Below, one piece after another: positions 25,155 through 32,835 of a stretch of DNA of 64,000 nt. The stretch comes from Firm-04 sp946413695 (lineage in GTDB: Bacteria > Bacillota > Clostridia > Oscillospirales > Ruminococcaceae): assembly GCA_946413695.1 (NCBI GenBank), contig CAMKLV010000004.1, positions 1 to 64,000 on the forward strand. The letters are read 5' to 3'. Position 1 is the first letter of the stretch. Each line of letters opens with the position of its first letter. Below the pieces are notes generated by a model. The model was not told the origin of the DNA and did not search any database. It saw only the letters and a list, made by a program, of their open reading frames with translations. A program made the position numbers and the translations under genes.

Positions 25155-26054
25155 TTATTCAAAGCTGTAGCCTGCGGTATAAACTGCCGAGATCAGGCTG
25201 ACGTTTTCAAATGCGTGCATGCGGTCGGCTCTGCCGCTGAAATATGCCGCCTGCACCTTTTCCGGTGTCAGGTTTGCGTCGATCTGGAAGCCGAGCGCAT
25301 AAAGCGCACGCGATACATCGTTATATGCATAGCCGCCGCGCATCTGCTCGCCGAGGGATTCGGTGATCTCCTCGAGCCGCTGCACACGCGCCGGATAATC
25401 ATGCCCCTGCATCGGGTAATCGAACACGAGCGCGCTCTCCGGTGCGGAAAGCGCCGCGATCTGTTCAAGCGTATGCGCAAACACATCAAGCGTCAGATAA
25501 TAGGTCACGCCGAGGATGCTGAAAAACGTTTTGCGGTTCGGATCAAAGCCTGCTTCCAGCAGTTTATCCGTCATGCGCTCGCGTTCAAAATCGACCGGCA
25601 CAAAATGCACATTTTTCGGGATGTTCCATTCGAGCTGCCGGATACGCTCCCGCTTGTAGCGCTGTGTATCGGGGTGGTCGATCTCAAAAATCTCGATATC
25701 CGGATTCGGATTCCGAAATGAAAAGGTATCGGAGCCTGCACCGCAGATCACATACTGAATTTTACCGTTCTGATAAGCAAACTGCTCTAAGCGGCTCTCC
25801 GTAAAATGGATGCGTGAAAGCGGAATCGGCGCAATGTATTCGCTGATGATCTGCTCGGTATCCTCACGCGAAAAAGGCTTGCCGTCTGCGGTAAACCCGC
25901 GGCTGACCATATCGTACATCGCATCGTATTCCTCTTTGCCCATGATGTCGAATGCGAGATCGTCATCAAATATTTTCTCTCTGACGCGGACGGCATGCCA
26001 TGCTCTTGCAAAGGCGCAGAGCTTTGCCGTCACGCTCTCCTGCTGCTCAACCAT
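25155..26054 (-). CDS. Leucine-carboxyl-methyltransferase-family SAM methyltransferase
   Basis: 299 residues from MVEQQESVTAKLCAF, set by AGGAGG four bases upstream; the longer open frame runs back into the attenuator hairpin. LCM/PPM1-family features: TAKLCAFARAWHAVRVREKIFDDDLAFDIM at the N-terminus (in pieces), SAM loop VICGAGSDTFSFR, EIDHPDTQRYKR and the GVTYYLTLD segment. Substrate unknown; the family methylates carboxyl groups or small metabolites. It is the first structural gene of the operon and takes the place that the methyltransferase YrrT has in the Bacillus yrrT-mtnN-mccA-mccB operon. Its position makes it subject to the upstream leader. Confidence 0.86.
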   Translation of the reverse strand: MVEQQESVTAKLCAFARAWHAVRVREKIFDDDLAFDIMGKEEYDAMYDMVSRGFTADGKPFSREDTEQIISEYIAPIPLSRIHFTESRLEQFAYQNGKIQYVICGAGSDTFSFRNPNPDIEIFEIDHPDTQRYKRERIRQLEWNIPKNVHFVPVDFERERMTDKLLEAGFDPNRKTFFSILGVTYYLTLDVFAHTLEQIAALSAPESALVFDYPMQGHDYPARVQRLEEITESLGEQMRGGYAYNDVSRALYALGFQIDANLTPEKVQAAYFSGRADRMHAFENVSLISAVYTAGYSFE

Positions 26055-26071
26055 AAATCCTCCTGACTGCA

Positions 26072-26110
26072 TAAAAACGGCGCAGAATGCATACCGCACC
26101 CCGCGCCGTT
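26072..26110 (-). terminator. Attenuator terminator in the leader of the reverse-transsulfuration operon
   Basis: Minus strand: perfect 8-bp stem AACGGCGC / GCGCCGTT with a 19-base loop and then TTTTTAT. It stands between the leader peptide gene and the Shine-Dalgarno of the methyltransferase, where it would stop transcription before the operon unless opened. Confidence 0.75.
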
Positions 26111-26146
26111 CCGGATTTTGCCTGTATCACAAATCGCAGCAGAGGA

Positions 26147-26248
26147 TCAACATCGCTGCGCAGACATTCCGCTTGCAGGTGCCGGTATGGATATGGAATT
26201 GTTCATCTGATTCATACAACAGCACATCATCCAAATACGATTCAGCAT
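26147..26248 (-). CDS. Cys/Met-rich leader peptide
   Basis: A 33-residue ORF with a good Shine-Dalgarno (AAGGAG, eight bases before ATG). Near its start it reads WMMCCCMNQM: four Met and three consecutive Cys within ten codons, followed by a further Met and a terminal Cys. It lies about 45 bases after a consensus promoter and before an intrinsic terminator that precedes an operon turning Met-derived homocysteine into Cys. Ribosome stalling at Cys (or Met) codons would change RNA folding: the segment 26251-26257, overlapping the leader's own ribosome site, is complementary over 7 bp to 26179-26185, and the stop codon sits inside a second hairpin (26135-26160). Poly-Cys leader ORFs that control sulfur genes are described in mycobacteria; this would be an independent case. 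Confidence 0.72.
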   Translation of the reverse strand: MLNRIWMMCCCMNQMNNSISIPAPASGMSAQRC

Positions 26249-26298
26249 TTCCGGCACTCCTTTCTCAAATTATTAGTATTCCTATCGGAACTGTATGG

Positions 26299-26327
26299 AT
26301 TATAGCACAGATCGCATACAATGTCAA
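26299..26327 (-). promoter_or_regulatory. Consensus promoter of the reverse-transsulfuration operon
   Basis: Perfect TTGACA-17-TATAAT on the minus strand. It lacks the GTATTGGACAAA-type core of the neighbouring sulfur-block promoters, so this operon seems to be set by its leader instead. Confidence 0.85.
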
Positions 26328-26394
26328 TAGGAAAAAACGATAATCGGCAATCTGCACAAAAATATCATTCATATCCGGTTTCGCACCGGACGCA

Positions 26395-26424
26395 GAAAAT
26401 CCCCCGAGCAGCCTCAGGGGATCG
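26395..26424 (-). terminator. Terminator of the ABC-transporter operon
   Basis: Minus strand ATCCCC-TGAG..CTCG-GGGGAT stem followed by TTTTC, directly after the permease stop. Confidence 0.7.
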
Positions 26425-26428
26425 CAGA

Positions 26429-27349
26429 TCACTTTTTCCAGCGCAGCAGATAGTGCTGCAGCTGATTGAACAGAAATGTCACCGCAATGACAACAATGCC
26501 GATAACCAGCAGTCCGGTGATCGTGCGCGTATAGTCACCGAAATCGGAATAGTACTTGACGTAATAGCCCATGCCGTCTCTTGCACCGATCATCTCGGCA
26601 GAGGTCAGCAGGATGAACGAGACGCTCAGTCCCTGATTGCAGCCGAGAAAAATCTGCGGCAGCGCGGCGGGCAGAATCACGGAGAACAGCATCTCCGGCT
26701 TGCGGACATTGAGCACCTTCGCCGAATCAATGATCCGCTGATCGACATGCATCACGCCGCTCATGGTGCCGGCGAACACCGGCCAGAAGGTCGCGAGAAA
26801 AATCACGAACACCGAGACCGAGCGGAAGGTCGGCAGCAGCGCAATGCCGTAGGGAATATAAACAATCGGCGGGATCGAGCTGAAAAACTTGGAAATATAG
26901 GTCGCGGCGCCGCCGAGTCTTGCGTTCCAGCCGAGGAACAGCCCGAGCGGAATCGCGACAACTGCCGCAAGCAGAAAGCCCTGCAGCGTAATCCCGAGCG
27001 AACTGCGGATATTGATCAGGATCTTTTCGCGATCCTCCGCAAACTGTGTCAGCACCTTGCCCGGTGCCGGAAACAGCACATCATTGAGCACATTGAACTT
27101 CGCCGTTGCAAGCGACCAAACCGTCAGCAGGACAAAAATGAATCCCGCGATATCAAGCAGCAGCGCAAGGCTCTCCGCTTTTTTGATCAGAAACGAGCCG
27201 ATCAGTGCAACTGCCTCAAGCCCGACAGCAAATGCAATCAGTGCGCCGGTGTGGACGTCCTTCGCCGAACGGTCCGGCAGAAGCTGCACGAGCAGCAGTA
27301 TCAGAAAAAGCAGATGCGTCACGCGCAGAAAGCGCTTCTTCCATGTCAT
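26429..27349 (-). CDS. ABC transporter permease, SsuC/TauC type
   Basis: 306 residues with about six to eight membrane helices. The BPD_transp_1 EAA-type loop is seen in the segment SAKVLNVRKPEMLFSVILPAALPQIFLG, where ALPQIF matches sulfonate, taurine and nitrate permeases. The N-terminal half has extra helices (residues 5-105) beyond the usual core, an uncommon extension for SsuC. It should pair with the ATPase encoded just upstream (four-base overlap). It imports a small organosulfur or similar anion, judged by family and by its neighbours. Confidence 0.86.
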   Translation of the reverse strand: MTWKKRFLRVTHLLFLILLLVQLLPDRSAKDVHTGALIAFAVGLEAVALIGSFLIKKAESLALLLDIAGFIFVLLTVWSLATAKFNVLNDVLFPAPGKVLTQFAEDREKILINIRSSLGITLQGFLLAAVVAIPLGLFLGWNARLGGAATYISKFFSSIPPIVYIPYGIALLPTFRSVSVFVIFLATFWPVFAGTMSGVMHVDQRIIDSAKVLNVRKPEMLFSVILPAALPQIFLGCNQGLSVSFILLTSAEMIGARDGMGYYVKYYSDFGDYTRTITGLLVIGIVVIAVTFLFNQLQHYLLRWKK

Positions 27350-28164
27350 ATGATGACCTCCTCGCCGCCGATGCGTTCTCCGACATCATGATAGAGCAGC
27401 GAGAGCAGACGGTTGCGGAACTTTCCGTATTCCTCCGTTTTCACGAGTTCATCGCGCTTTCTGGGCCGCGCGAACGGCACCGGAACAATCTCATTGACTG
27501 TTCCGGGGTGTGCCGTCAGCACGACGATTTTATCAGAGAGCAGAATCGCCTCGTCGATATCATGCGTCACAAAGACAACGGTCTTGCGTTTGACAGGGCT
27601 GTCACCCTCCCAGAGGGAGAGCAGCAGCTCCTGCAGATTCACTCTGTTTTTGGCGTCGATTGCGCTGAACGGTTCATCCATCAGCAGAATCTCCGTATCC
27701 ATTGCAAGGGCACGGGCAATCGCGGCGCGCTGCTGCATGCCGCCGGAAAGCTGCGAGGGATATTTCTTCCCGAAGCCTTCCAGCCCGACCTTGCCTAAGA
27801 ATTCATCGGCGATTTTCAGGCGCTCGCGGCGGTTGATATCATGCCGCACCTGCTTCAAACCGAATGCGATATTGCTGCGCGTGGTCATCCACGGGAACAG
27901 CGAATAATGCTGGAACACAACGCCGCGTTCCCTGCCGGTGCCGTGCAGCGCATGGCCGTCGATCTCGACACTGCCGTCCGCCGCCTGATAGATACCCTCC
28001 AGCACACTGAGCAGCGTGGATTTTCCGCAGCCGCTCGCGCCGATCACGCTGACAAATTCACCCGCGCCGACGCCGAATGATACATCATGCAGCGCGTTGA
28101 AGCGTCTGCCCCGCTCCGTATAATCCACGGAGAGGTGTTTGATCTCGATTTTATTCGTAGACAT
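27346..28164 (-). CDS. ABC transporter ATPase, SsuB/TauB type
   Basis: 272 residues from MSTNKIEIKHLSVDYT, preceded by AGGAG. Complete nucleotide-binding domain: Walker A GASGCGKSTLL, Q-loop FQHYSLFPWMT, signature LSGGMQQRAAIARALAM, Walker B ILLMDEPFSAIDA, and H-loop VFVTHDIDEA. The SLFPW motif and C-terminal part match the sulfonate/taurine/nitrate subfamily. It overlaps the binding-protein stop by 14 bases. Confidence 0.92.
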   Translation of the reverse strand: MSTNKIEIKHLSVDYTERGRRFNALHDVSFGVGAGEFVSVIGASGCGKSTLLSVLEGIYQAADGSVEIDGHALHGTGRERGVVFQHYSLFPWMTTRSNIAFGLKQVRHDINRRERLKIADEFLGKVGLEGFGKKYPSQLSGGMQQRAAIARALAMDTEILLMDEPFSAIDAKNRVNLQELLLSLWEGDSPVKRKTVVFVTHDIDEAILLSDKIVVLTAHPGTVNEIVPVPFARPRKRDELVKTEEYGKFRNRLLSLLYHDVGERIGGEEVII

Positions 28165-29359
28165 CGAAATGCTCCTGTAAACTCTTGTAGATCGCGCTGT
28201 CCGGATTCTCTGCAATCACCGATGCAAGCGCATCCTTGTAGATATCCGTATTGTACAGCGCATCAATATCATAATCCTCGGTATAGCCAAGCTCGACAAT
28301 CGAATCCTTGAGCGCCTTTGTGCCCTGCTTGTCAGGATCCGGATTGGATGCGCCGTAGCCGCCGTAAACCTCGGTGCGGATATAGTCCTCGTCAATGTCG
28401 ATATGAGCCTTGACATCCTTGACGGTGCCTTCCTCATTCTCCTGCGAGAACGCATATGCTCGGATCAGCGCACGCTCAAACGCCTGATAGGTGTTCGGAT
28501 ACTGCGAGAGAGCGACGGTCGGTGCAACCTGACGGCAGCACGGCTGATTCTTCAGTGCAGGCTCCTCGGAGCAGCGGTAGACAATCTTGTATCCCGAGCC
28601 CTCCGCAAGCGATGCATACGGCGAATAGACCGATGCCGCGTCAATCGTGTTGTTCTGCAGTGCGGTGTAGGCATCCTTCTGGCTGTCGAAGTAGACGATG
28701 TTGACCTGATCCTCGCCCTCGCCGATCTCGATGCCTGCGTTTTTCAGCAGAATCTGCAGTTCTGCATCCTGCACGCTGTTCTTGACCGATGCGACGTTTC
28801 TGCCCTTGAGAATGCTGATATCCCACGATTCGAGCCCCTCGGTGTATTCCGGCTTGATGACATAGCCGTGACCGTTTGTCATTGCGCCGCCGAAGACAGA
28901 GACGTCATGCCCCTGACTCTGGAAGGTCAGCGTCGGGACCGAGCCGATGAATGCGGCATCGAGCTTGCCGGATTCCAGTCCGTTGACGAGCTCGGATGCG
29001 CTGGAGAACTGCGTCAGTGTGACGTCCAGTCCCTCATCCTTGAAGTAGCCCTCCTCCGCGGCGACAAATGCCAGCAGATGCGCCGTGGAATTGAGATGAC
29101 CGAGCTCGAAGGATGTTTTCTCCGGTGCGGCATCCGCGGAGCCTTCCGCTTTGGATGCATCGCCGTCCTTGCAGCAGTCCGGCGTATCGGCGCCCTCGCA
29201 GCAATCCGGAACCTCAGAGGATTCCGCTCCGGTTTCTGCAGCGGATGTTTCCTCTGCAACGGCATCCGGCGCCGCGGTCTGTTCGGTATTGAATGCGCCG
29301 CAGCCTGTCAGCAGCGAAAGTGCCGCAAAGACAGCAGCCAGTTTGATCTTGTTATTCAT
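28151..29359 (-). CDS. ABC transporter substrate-binding lipoprotein, SsuA/TauA type
   Basis: 402 residues. Lipobox LLTGCG (Cys about 20). Residues 25-80 are a low-complexity Ala/Glu/Ser linker holding two PDCC motifs (about 52-64), an odd feature in an exported protein. The NMT1/SsuA-like binding domain runs from about 84 (FELGHLNSTAHLLAFVAAEEGYFKDEGLDVTL in pieces; FIGSVPTLTF; VKNSVQDAELQILLKNAGI). A further Cys pair lies in NQPCCRQVAP (about 285). The paired cysteines could form disulfides or bind a metal or cofactor. Ligand unknown: sulfonates, taurine, nitrate, thiamine precursors and aromatic acids are all used by this family. It is the first gene of the transporter operon. Confidence 0.88.
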   Translation of the reverse strand: MNNKIKLAAVFAALSLLTGCGAFNTEQTAAPDAVAEETSAAETGAESSEVPDCCEGADTPDCCKDGDASKAEGSADAAPEKTSFELGHLNSTAHLLAFVAAEEGYFKDEGLDVTLTQFSSASELVNGLESGKLDAAFIGSVPTLTFQSQGHDVSVFGGAMTNGHGYVIKPEYTEGLESWDISILKGRNVASVKNSVQDAELQILLKNAGIEIGEGEDQVNIVYFDSQKDAYTALQNNTIDAASVYSPYASLAEGSGYKIVYRCSEEPALKNQPCCRQVAPTVALSQYPNTYQAFERALIRAYAFSQENEEGTVKDVKAHIDIDEDYIRTEVYGGYGASNPDPDKQGTKALKDSIVELGYTEDYDIDALYNTDIYKDALASVIAENPDSAIYKSLQEHFDVYE

Positions 29360-29395
29360 ATTCTTTCTTCCCTTTCGTTCTTTCAGATGGTTGAA

Positions 29396-29467
29396 TTATA
29401 AATCGGATGCAGCTTTGCAACATCGCATTCGCTCTGAAAACGAAAGAGATCTTGAAATCGGTTTCAT
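29396..29467 (-). CDS. Possible Cys-pair leader peptide upstream of the transporter
   Basis: A 23-codon ORF with GGGAG upstream, ending RMRCCKAASDL. It lies between the promoter and the transporter, where a sulfur-responsive leader would be expected, and shares a Cys run with the leader at the other sulfur operon. I see no clear terminator after it, so it would have to act by another mechanism. Support is weaker than for the first leader. Confidence 0.35.
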   Translation of the reverse strand: MKPISRSLSFSERMRCCKAASDL

Positions 29468-29498
29468 CGGTATTCACTCCCTGTTTGTTTCTGTCCAT

Positions 29499-29558
29499 AT
29501 CATACCATACCGATATGAATTTGTCCAATACAGAAAGATGATTGTGTCCGATAGATAA
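29499..29558 (-). promoter_or_regulatory. Shared-architecture promoter, copy a (ABC transporter)
   Basis: On the minus strand: TTATCTAT, 19 bases, GTATTGGACAAA, 15 bases, TATGAT. Same spacing as the two other copies; about 130 bases ahead of the transporter genes. Confidence 0.72.
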
Positions 29559-29719
29559 ATTTTATAAGCCGGTCGGCAGTGCCGACAGCCGTTATTCTAT
29601 AGCCACCCAAGCACCATTCTACTTTTCGGCGCGATGGGCTGAACAGATTTCATACTCGGTAAAAGGAGAACCGAATCATAAAAGCGTCTTTGGCGGATAT
29701 GGGAATGGTTCCTGGACAG

Positions 29720-29905
29720 CTATAGAAAATGGATGCAGGGAGAGAGCGGATGCGGCCATTTCAGCCGGAAGTCAACCGGCTTGCCGCAGATTCCGCAGAC
29801 CTTCTGCGTCGCGTAGATTTTCTTCTTGTTCGATTCAAACTGCGCGCGCTGCGGGCCGTTGTGATCCGGGCGCAGGTTCGGTCTGGCTCTTGCTCCGTTC
29901 GGCAT
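29720..29905 (-). pseudogene. Truncated HNH endonuclease (phage remnant)
   Basis: About 61 residues from MPNGARARPN, with AAGGAG upstream. KVCGICGKPVDF is the first zinc-knuckle pair of phage-type HNH nucleases, and LKWPHPLSPCI normally leads into the DHxxP catalytic segment. The frame leaves this context exactly there and stops within three residues, so the nuclease core and second Cys pair are missing. It is one of several phage fragments here. The 160 bases to its left (29560-29719) show nothing recognisable. Confidence 0.65.
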
Positions 29906-29970
29906 GGTGTTCTCCTTTCGGGCATGAAAAAGCACCCTTTGCAGAGTGCTTGTGGTTTATTCAGTTCAGA

Positions 29971-30228
29971 TCACAGCATAATGCCGGCGACTTCCGCACG
30001 CAGTTCCAGAATGTGCAGGTATTCGCCCATAGTGTGCTGCAGTCGAACTGTGAGATCGTCGTGGTATTCCTGCTTTCTGCGCTCGGCAGCATCCGCGTCC
30101 GAGCAGCACGGCGTGCAATACGCAAGCTTTGCAGCCACTTCACGTTTATTGTTCCATGCTTTCAGCTTCTCGTAGCGCTCCTTGGTCTGCGCATACTCAG
30201 CTTTCAGCCGTTCTTTCCATTCATCCAT
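29971..30228 (-). CDS. Small phage-type protein
   Basis: 85 residues, highly charged and helical (DEWKERLKAEYAQTKERYEKLKAWNNKREV), with a short Cys pair TPCCSD. A good Shine-Dalgarno (AAGGAG) precedes it. Such short coiled-coil proteins stand next to HNH and terminase genes in prophages, but no function is known to me. Confidence 0.55.
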   Translation of the reverse strand: MDEWKERLKAEYAQTKERYEKLKAWNNKREVAAKLAYCTPCCSDADAAERRKQEYHDDLTVRLQHTMGEYLHILELRAEVAGIML

Positions 30229-30293
30229 GTGATAAACTCCTTTCGTTTTCGGGTATGAGAAAACCGCCTTGATTACTCAGGGCGGTTTCTATG

Positions 30294-30476
30294 TTATTCA
30301 GCATACTTGCCAGCGTCAATATTGGCGGATATTTGTGCGCACTGTTCGAGATAATGTGCGTAGCTCTTTTTTGCCTCTTCCGGCGCATCATCATTTACAA
30401 CGAACTCGCCACTTTCGTCAAGATGGAACCAGCTCTTCTCTGCCATCCAATCATAATCAAGTTTTCTCATGCTCAT
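30294..30476 (-). CDS. Small acidic hypothetical protein
   Basis: 60 residues. The ATG overlaps the stop of the upstream gene in an ATGA, with GGAGG ten bases earlier; that decides the start over the longer frame. Acidic, with KSWFHLDESGEFVVNDDAPEEAKKSY. Unknown; probably of phage origin and coupled to the metallopeptidase-like gene. Confidence 0.5.
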   Translation of the reverse strand: MSMRKLDYDWMAEKSWFHLDESGEFVVNDDAPEEAKKSYAHYLEQCAQISANIDAGKYAE

Positions 30477-30853
30477 ACTCCGCACACCTCCTTCAACAAT
30501 TTGAAGAACTCTGTTGTAAACTCATCAGGGTTTGTGAAATGCTTTCCAAGTACTTCAGGTATAACTTCATGATAATGCGTTGGCATAAAGTGCTTTCCAT
30601 AGGCTTTCGGATTCTTTTTGACTGAATAGTTGGAAACATTATCCAATAAATAATACAATGTTTGCTCATAACTGTAACTATTCCCAGTTATATTATAGCA
30701 TGCTTTCTGAGCAATGTCAAGACCGATTTCACCATATTTCTCAGCGATTAAATGTCCAATTTCATGAACACCTATTCCAATTGTTTTTGTTGATGACAGT
30801 TTATGGTCTGCACTAAGGCGAACACGAAGGGCGGTGATTGCCATAGACAACAA
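30473..30853 (-). CDS. HExxH-containing C-terminal fragment, phage-associated
   Basis: 126 residues in AT-rich DNA, unlike the neighbouring core genes. IGIGVHEIGHLIAEKYG holds an HExxH zinc-peptidase-like motif. The C-terminal part (MPTHYHEVIPEVLGKHFTN) resembles the tail of phage minor head/structural proteins with toxin-like domains. The start of the open frame lacks a ribosome site, and a longer N-terminal domain would be expected, so it is probably truncated. Between it and the next gene (30854-31082) only a promoter is seen. Confidence 0.5.
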   Translation of the reverse strand: MLSMAITALRVRLSADHKLSSTKTIGIGVHEIGHLIAEKYGEIGLDIAQKACYNITGNSYSYEQTLYYLLDNVSNYSVKKNPKAYGKHFMPTHYHEVIPEVLGKHFTNPDEFTTEFFKLLKEVCGV

Positions 30854-30991
30854 AAGAATTTTTTCTCTTCCCGTTAATAGGAATCCAATAGAGCTTAATT
30901 CATTCAGATTTATGATGCTTATTTATTGAATAACCGGATATTCAACTGAAAAAGCTCAATATGCAGCCTCCCTTCTATTTTCAAAAATGTA

Positions 30992-31020
30992 TTGAAATCG
31001 TGATGATAATGTGATACAAT
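30992..31020 (+). promoter_or_regulatory. Promoter of LRR-dockerin gene 1
   Basis: TTGAAA, 17 bases, TACAAT, about 62 bases before the start codon. Confidence 0.55.
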
Positions 31021-31082
31021 ATAGGAAAAGAACATGAAAGACAGTCTTGCCAAAGCATACTGAAATCCAAAGGAGGAGTCTC

Positions 31083-32720
31083 ATGAATAAGCGCATTCTT
31101 ACTGCACTCGCAGCACTCACCATGCTTTGCGGTGCGATAGCCGCCTGTGCACAACCCGCTGCGGCGATTGAAGCTGGACTTATGACCGAATACAACCAAC
31201 AGCGAGCCATGGAAGCTGCAAATGCCTTTCCAGATCCGGACGCTGCCTACCGTACTGTAACCGAGGGCATTTTTCAGTTCCATGTTTATGAGGATTACGC
31301 CGTGCTTTCAAAATGCACCGACCGTGATATCGTCGCTGCTGAAATCCCTGCGGAGGTCAGTGGTGTGCCGGTGCGCGGTGCAGTGGAAACCCCTTTCGGC
31401 TTCTGTCGTAATCTCACAAGCATTACTCTGCCAGATTGTTTTGACCATATCTCATGGTATGACCTAATCTGTACAACAAGTGTGCTCCTGAACCAGACAT
31501 CCTCCGGCAGTGTGAACACCTCGCTCACGCCGTTGACCCCCTTGCCCGGACGCGAAAGCAATAGTGAGCAGCCCGTTCCGTCGGTTACAGAGGTATGCGT
31601 CTCTGCGCAAAATCCCTACTATGCCTCATTCGACGGACTCATCTACACGAAGGATATGAAAACGCTGATTGGCTGTCCGCCCGCTTGCGGCATCACGGAT
31701 CTTTCGATTCCTGCCGAAACGGAATCTATCGGTGATTTTGCCTTTGCTGCGTGTATGACGTTGGAGACTGCGATCATTCCGGAGACCGTGCAGCATGTCC
31801 ACAATGCTGCATTTGCAGCATGTCCTGTGCTGCGAGAGGTGGAGCTTCCCGAGCAGGTAACTATGGTTGGCGGTGATACTTTCTTCGGTTGCACCGCACT
31901 TGAAACAGTACGCTTTCGCGGTACAGTTGATACCATCGGCTATGGTTCCTTCTCCGGTTGCACTGCACTGACCGATTTTGAAATTCCAGAGACAGTGACG
32001 GCAATCGGCAGCAGTGCCTTTGAGAACGCTGGGTGCATCGAGAATATCGGCGGCGTGCAGTATGTCGGAAACTGGGTCGTTGGCAGCGATGAGAATGTGC
32101 AGACAGCGATTCTTCGCAAGGGCACAGTCGGCATCGCAGAATTGGCATTCTTTGTCCAGAAGAATTTACGCGTACTCGATGTTCCGGAAACAGTGCATCA
32201 TATCGGCACTCTCTGCGTTGCAGGCATCAGTTCCTGCGCGACATCAGTGCTGCGGCATCGCGGTCATTTTATCGGTGAGCGTACTTTCTCCGCTGCACGC
32301 GCGACGAGCGATATTTTCATTTATGATCCAGATTGCGAGATTTTCGACAATGAGAAAACCATTCCCGCTACCTATCGCTTCATTCCGCCGGTCGATGAGT
32401 CGGACGAGTTGATTATCGGTGAGCAGAATTATGAGGAAGCAGATCTCGTCATTCATGGTTATGTCGGATCAACAGCTGAAGCATACGCAAAGAAATACGG
32501 ACGGAAATTTCTTGCGTTGCCTGTTGAGCTGCCTGCCGGTGATGTTAACAGCAACGGAGAGGTCAGGATTGCCGATGCGGTATTATTGCAAAAATGGCTG
32601 CTCAGCGAAGGCTCTGCGGACATCCCCAACTGGCAGACTGCGGATCTCAACGGTGATGGCCTACTGAGCGCAGCCGATCTAACTATTCTAAAGCGAAAGC
32701 TGCTGAGCGAAGATGTTTGA
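31083..32720 (+). CDS. BspA-type LRR protein with C-terminal dockerin
   Basis: 545 residues from MNKRILTALAALTML, with AAAGGAGG upstream. Signal peptide, then leucine-rich repeats of the BspA type (for example ITLPDCFDHIS, AIIPETVQHVHNAAFAACPVLREVELPE, DFEIPETVTAIGSSAFE). A C-terminal dockerin follows (GDVNSNGEVRIADAVLLQKWLL and DLNGDGLLSAADLTILKRKLL). Secreted; probably docks into the cellulosome and binds a surface or protein partner through the LRRs. The early region (about 120-170) has a repeat-breaking insertion rich in Ser and Thr. It stands just outside the tRNA-His islands, between phage debris and the first att copy. Confidence 0.82.
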   Translation: MNKRILTALAALTMLCGAIAACAQPAAAIEAGLMTEYNQQRAMEAANAFPDPDAAYRTVTEGIFQFHVYEDYAVLSKCTDRDIVAAEIPAEVSGVPVRGAVETPFGFCRNLTSITLPDCFDHISWYDLICTTSVLLNQTSSGSVNTSLTPLTPLPGRESNSEQPVPSVTEVCVSAQNPYYASFDGLIYTKDMKTLIGCPPACGITDLSIPAETESIGDFAFAACMTLETAIIPETVQHVHNAAFAACPVLREVELPEQVTMVGGDTFFGCTALETVRFRGTVDTIGYGSFSGCTALTDFEIPETVTAIGSSAFENAGCIENIGGVQYVGNWVVGSDENVQTAILRKGTVGIAELAFFVQKNLRVLDVPETVHHIGTLCVAGISSCATSVLRHRGHFIGERTFSAARATSDIFIYDPDCEIFDNEKTIPATYRFIPPVDESDELIIGEQNYEEADLVIHGYVGSTAEAYAKKYGRKFLALPVELPAGDVNSNGEVRIADAVLLQKWLLSEGSADIPNWQTADLNGDGLLSAADLTILKRKLLSEDV

Positions 32721-32803
32721 ATAATGTAAGAAATGAATCATGACGACAACATCTCCGGAGATGATGTGATCGCAAAGCCCGATTGATCCTGAAAAAAGAT
32801 GAA

Positions 32804-32835
32804 CAGCCGCCGGTGCGCAAAAACATCGGCGGCTG
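32804..32835 (+). terminator. Probable terminator of LRR-dockerin gene 1
   Basis: CAGCCGCCG / CGGCGGCTG stem followed by CTTCTGTCT, a weak T-run. The remainder of 32721-33136 holds only the left att copy and its arm repeats; no gene seen. Confidence 0.55.

Noticed and set aside
26055..26292. SAM or T-box riboswitch in the leader of the sulfur operon
   Set aside because: No SAM-box core or T-box sequence was found by eye, while a translated Cys/Met leader plus terminator explains the region.
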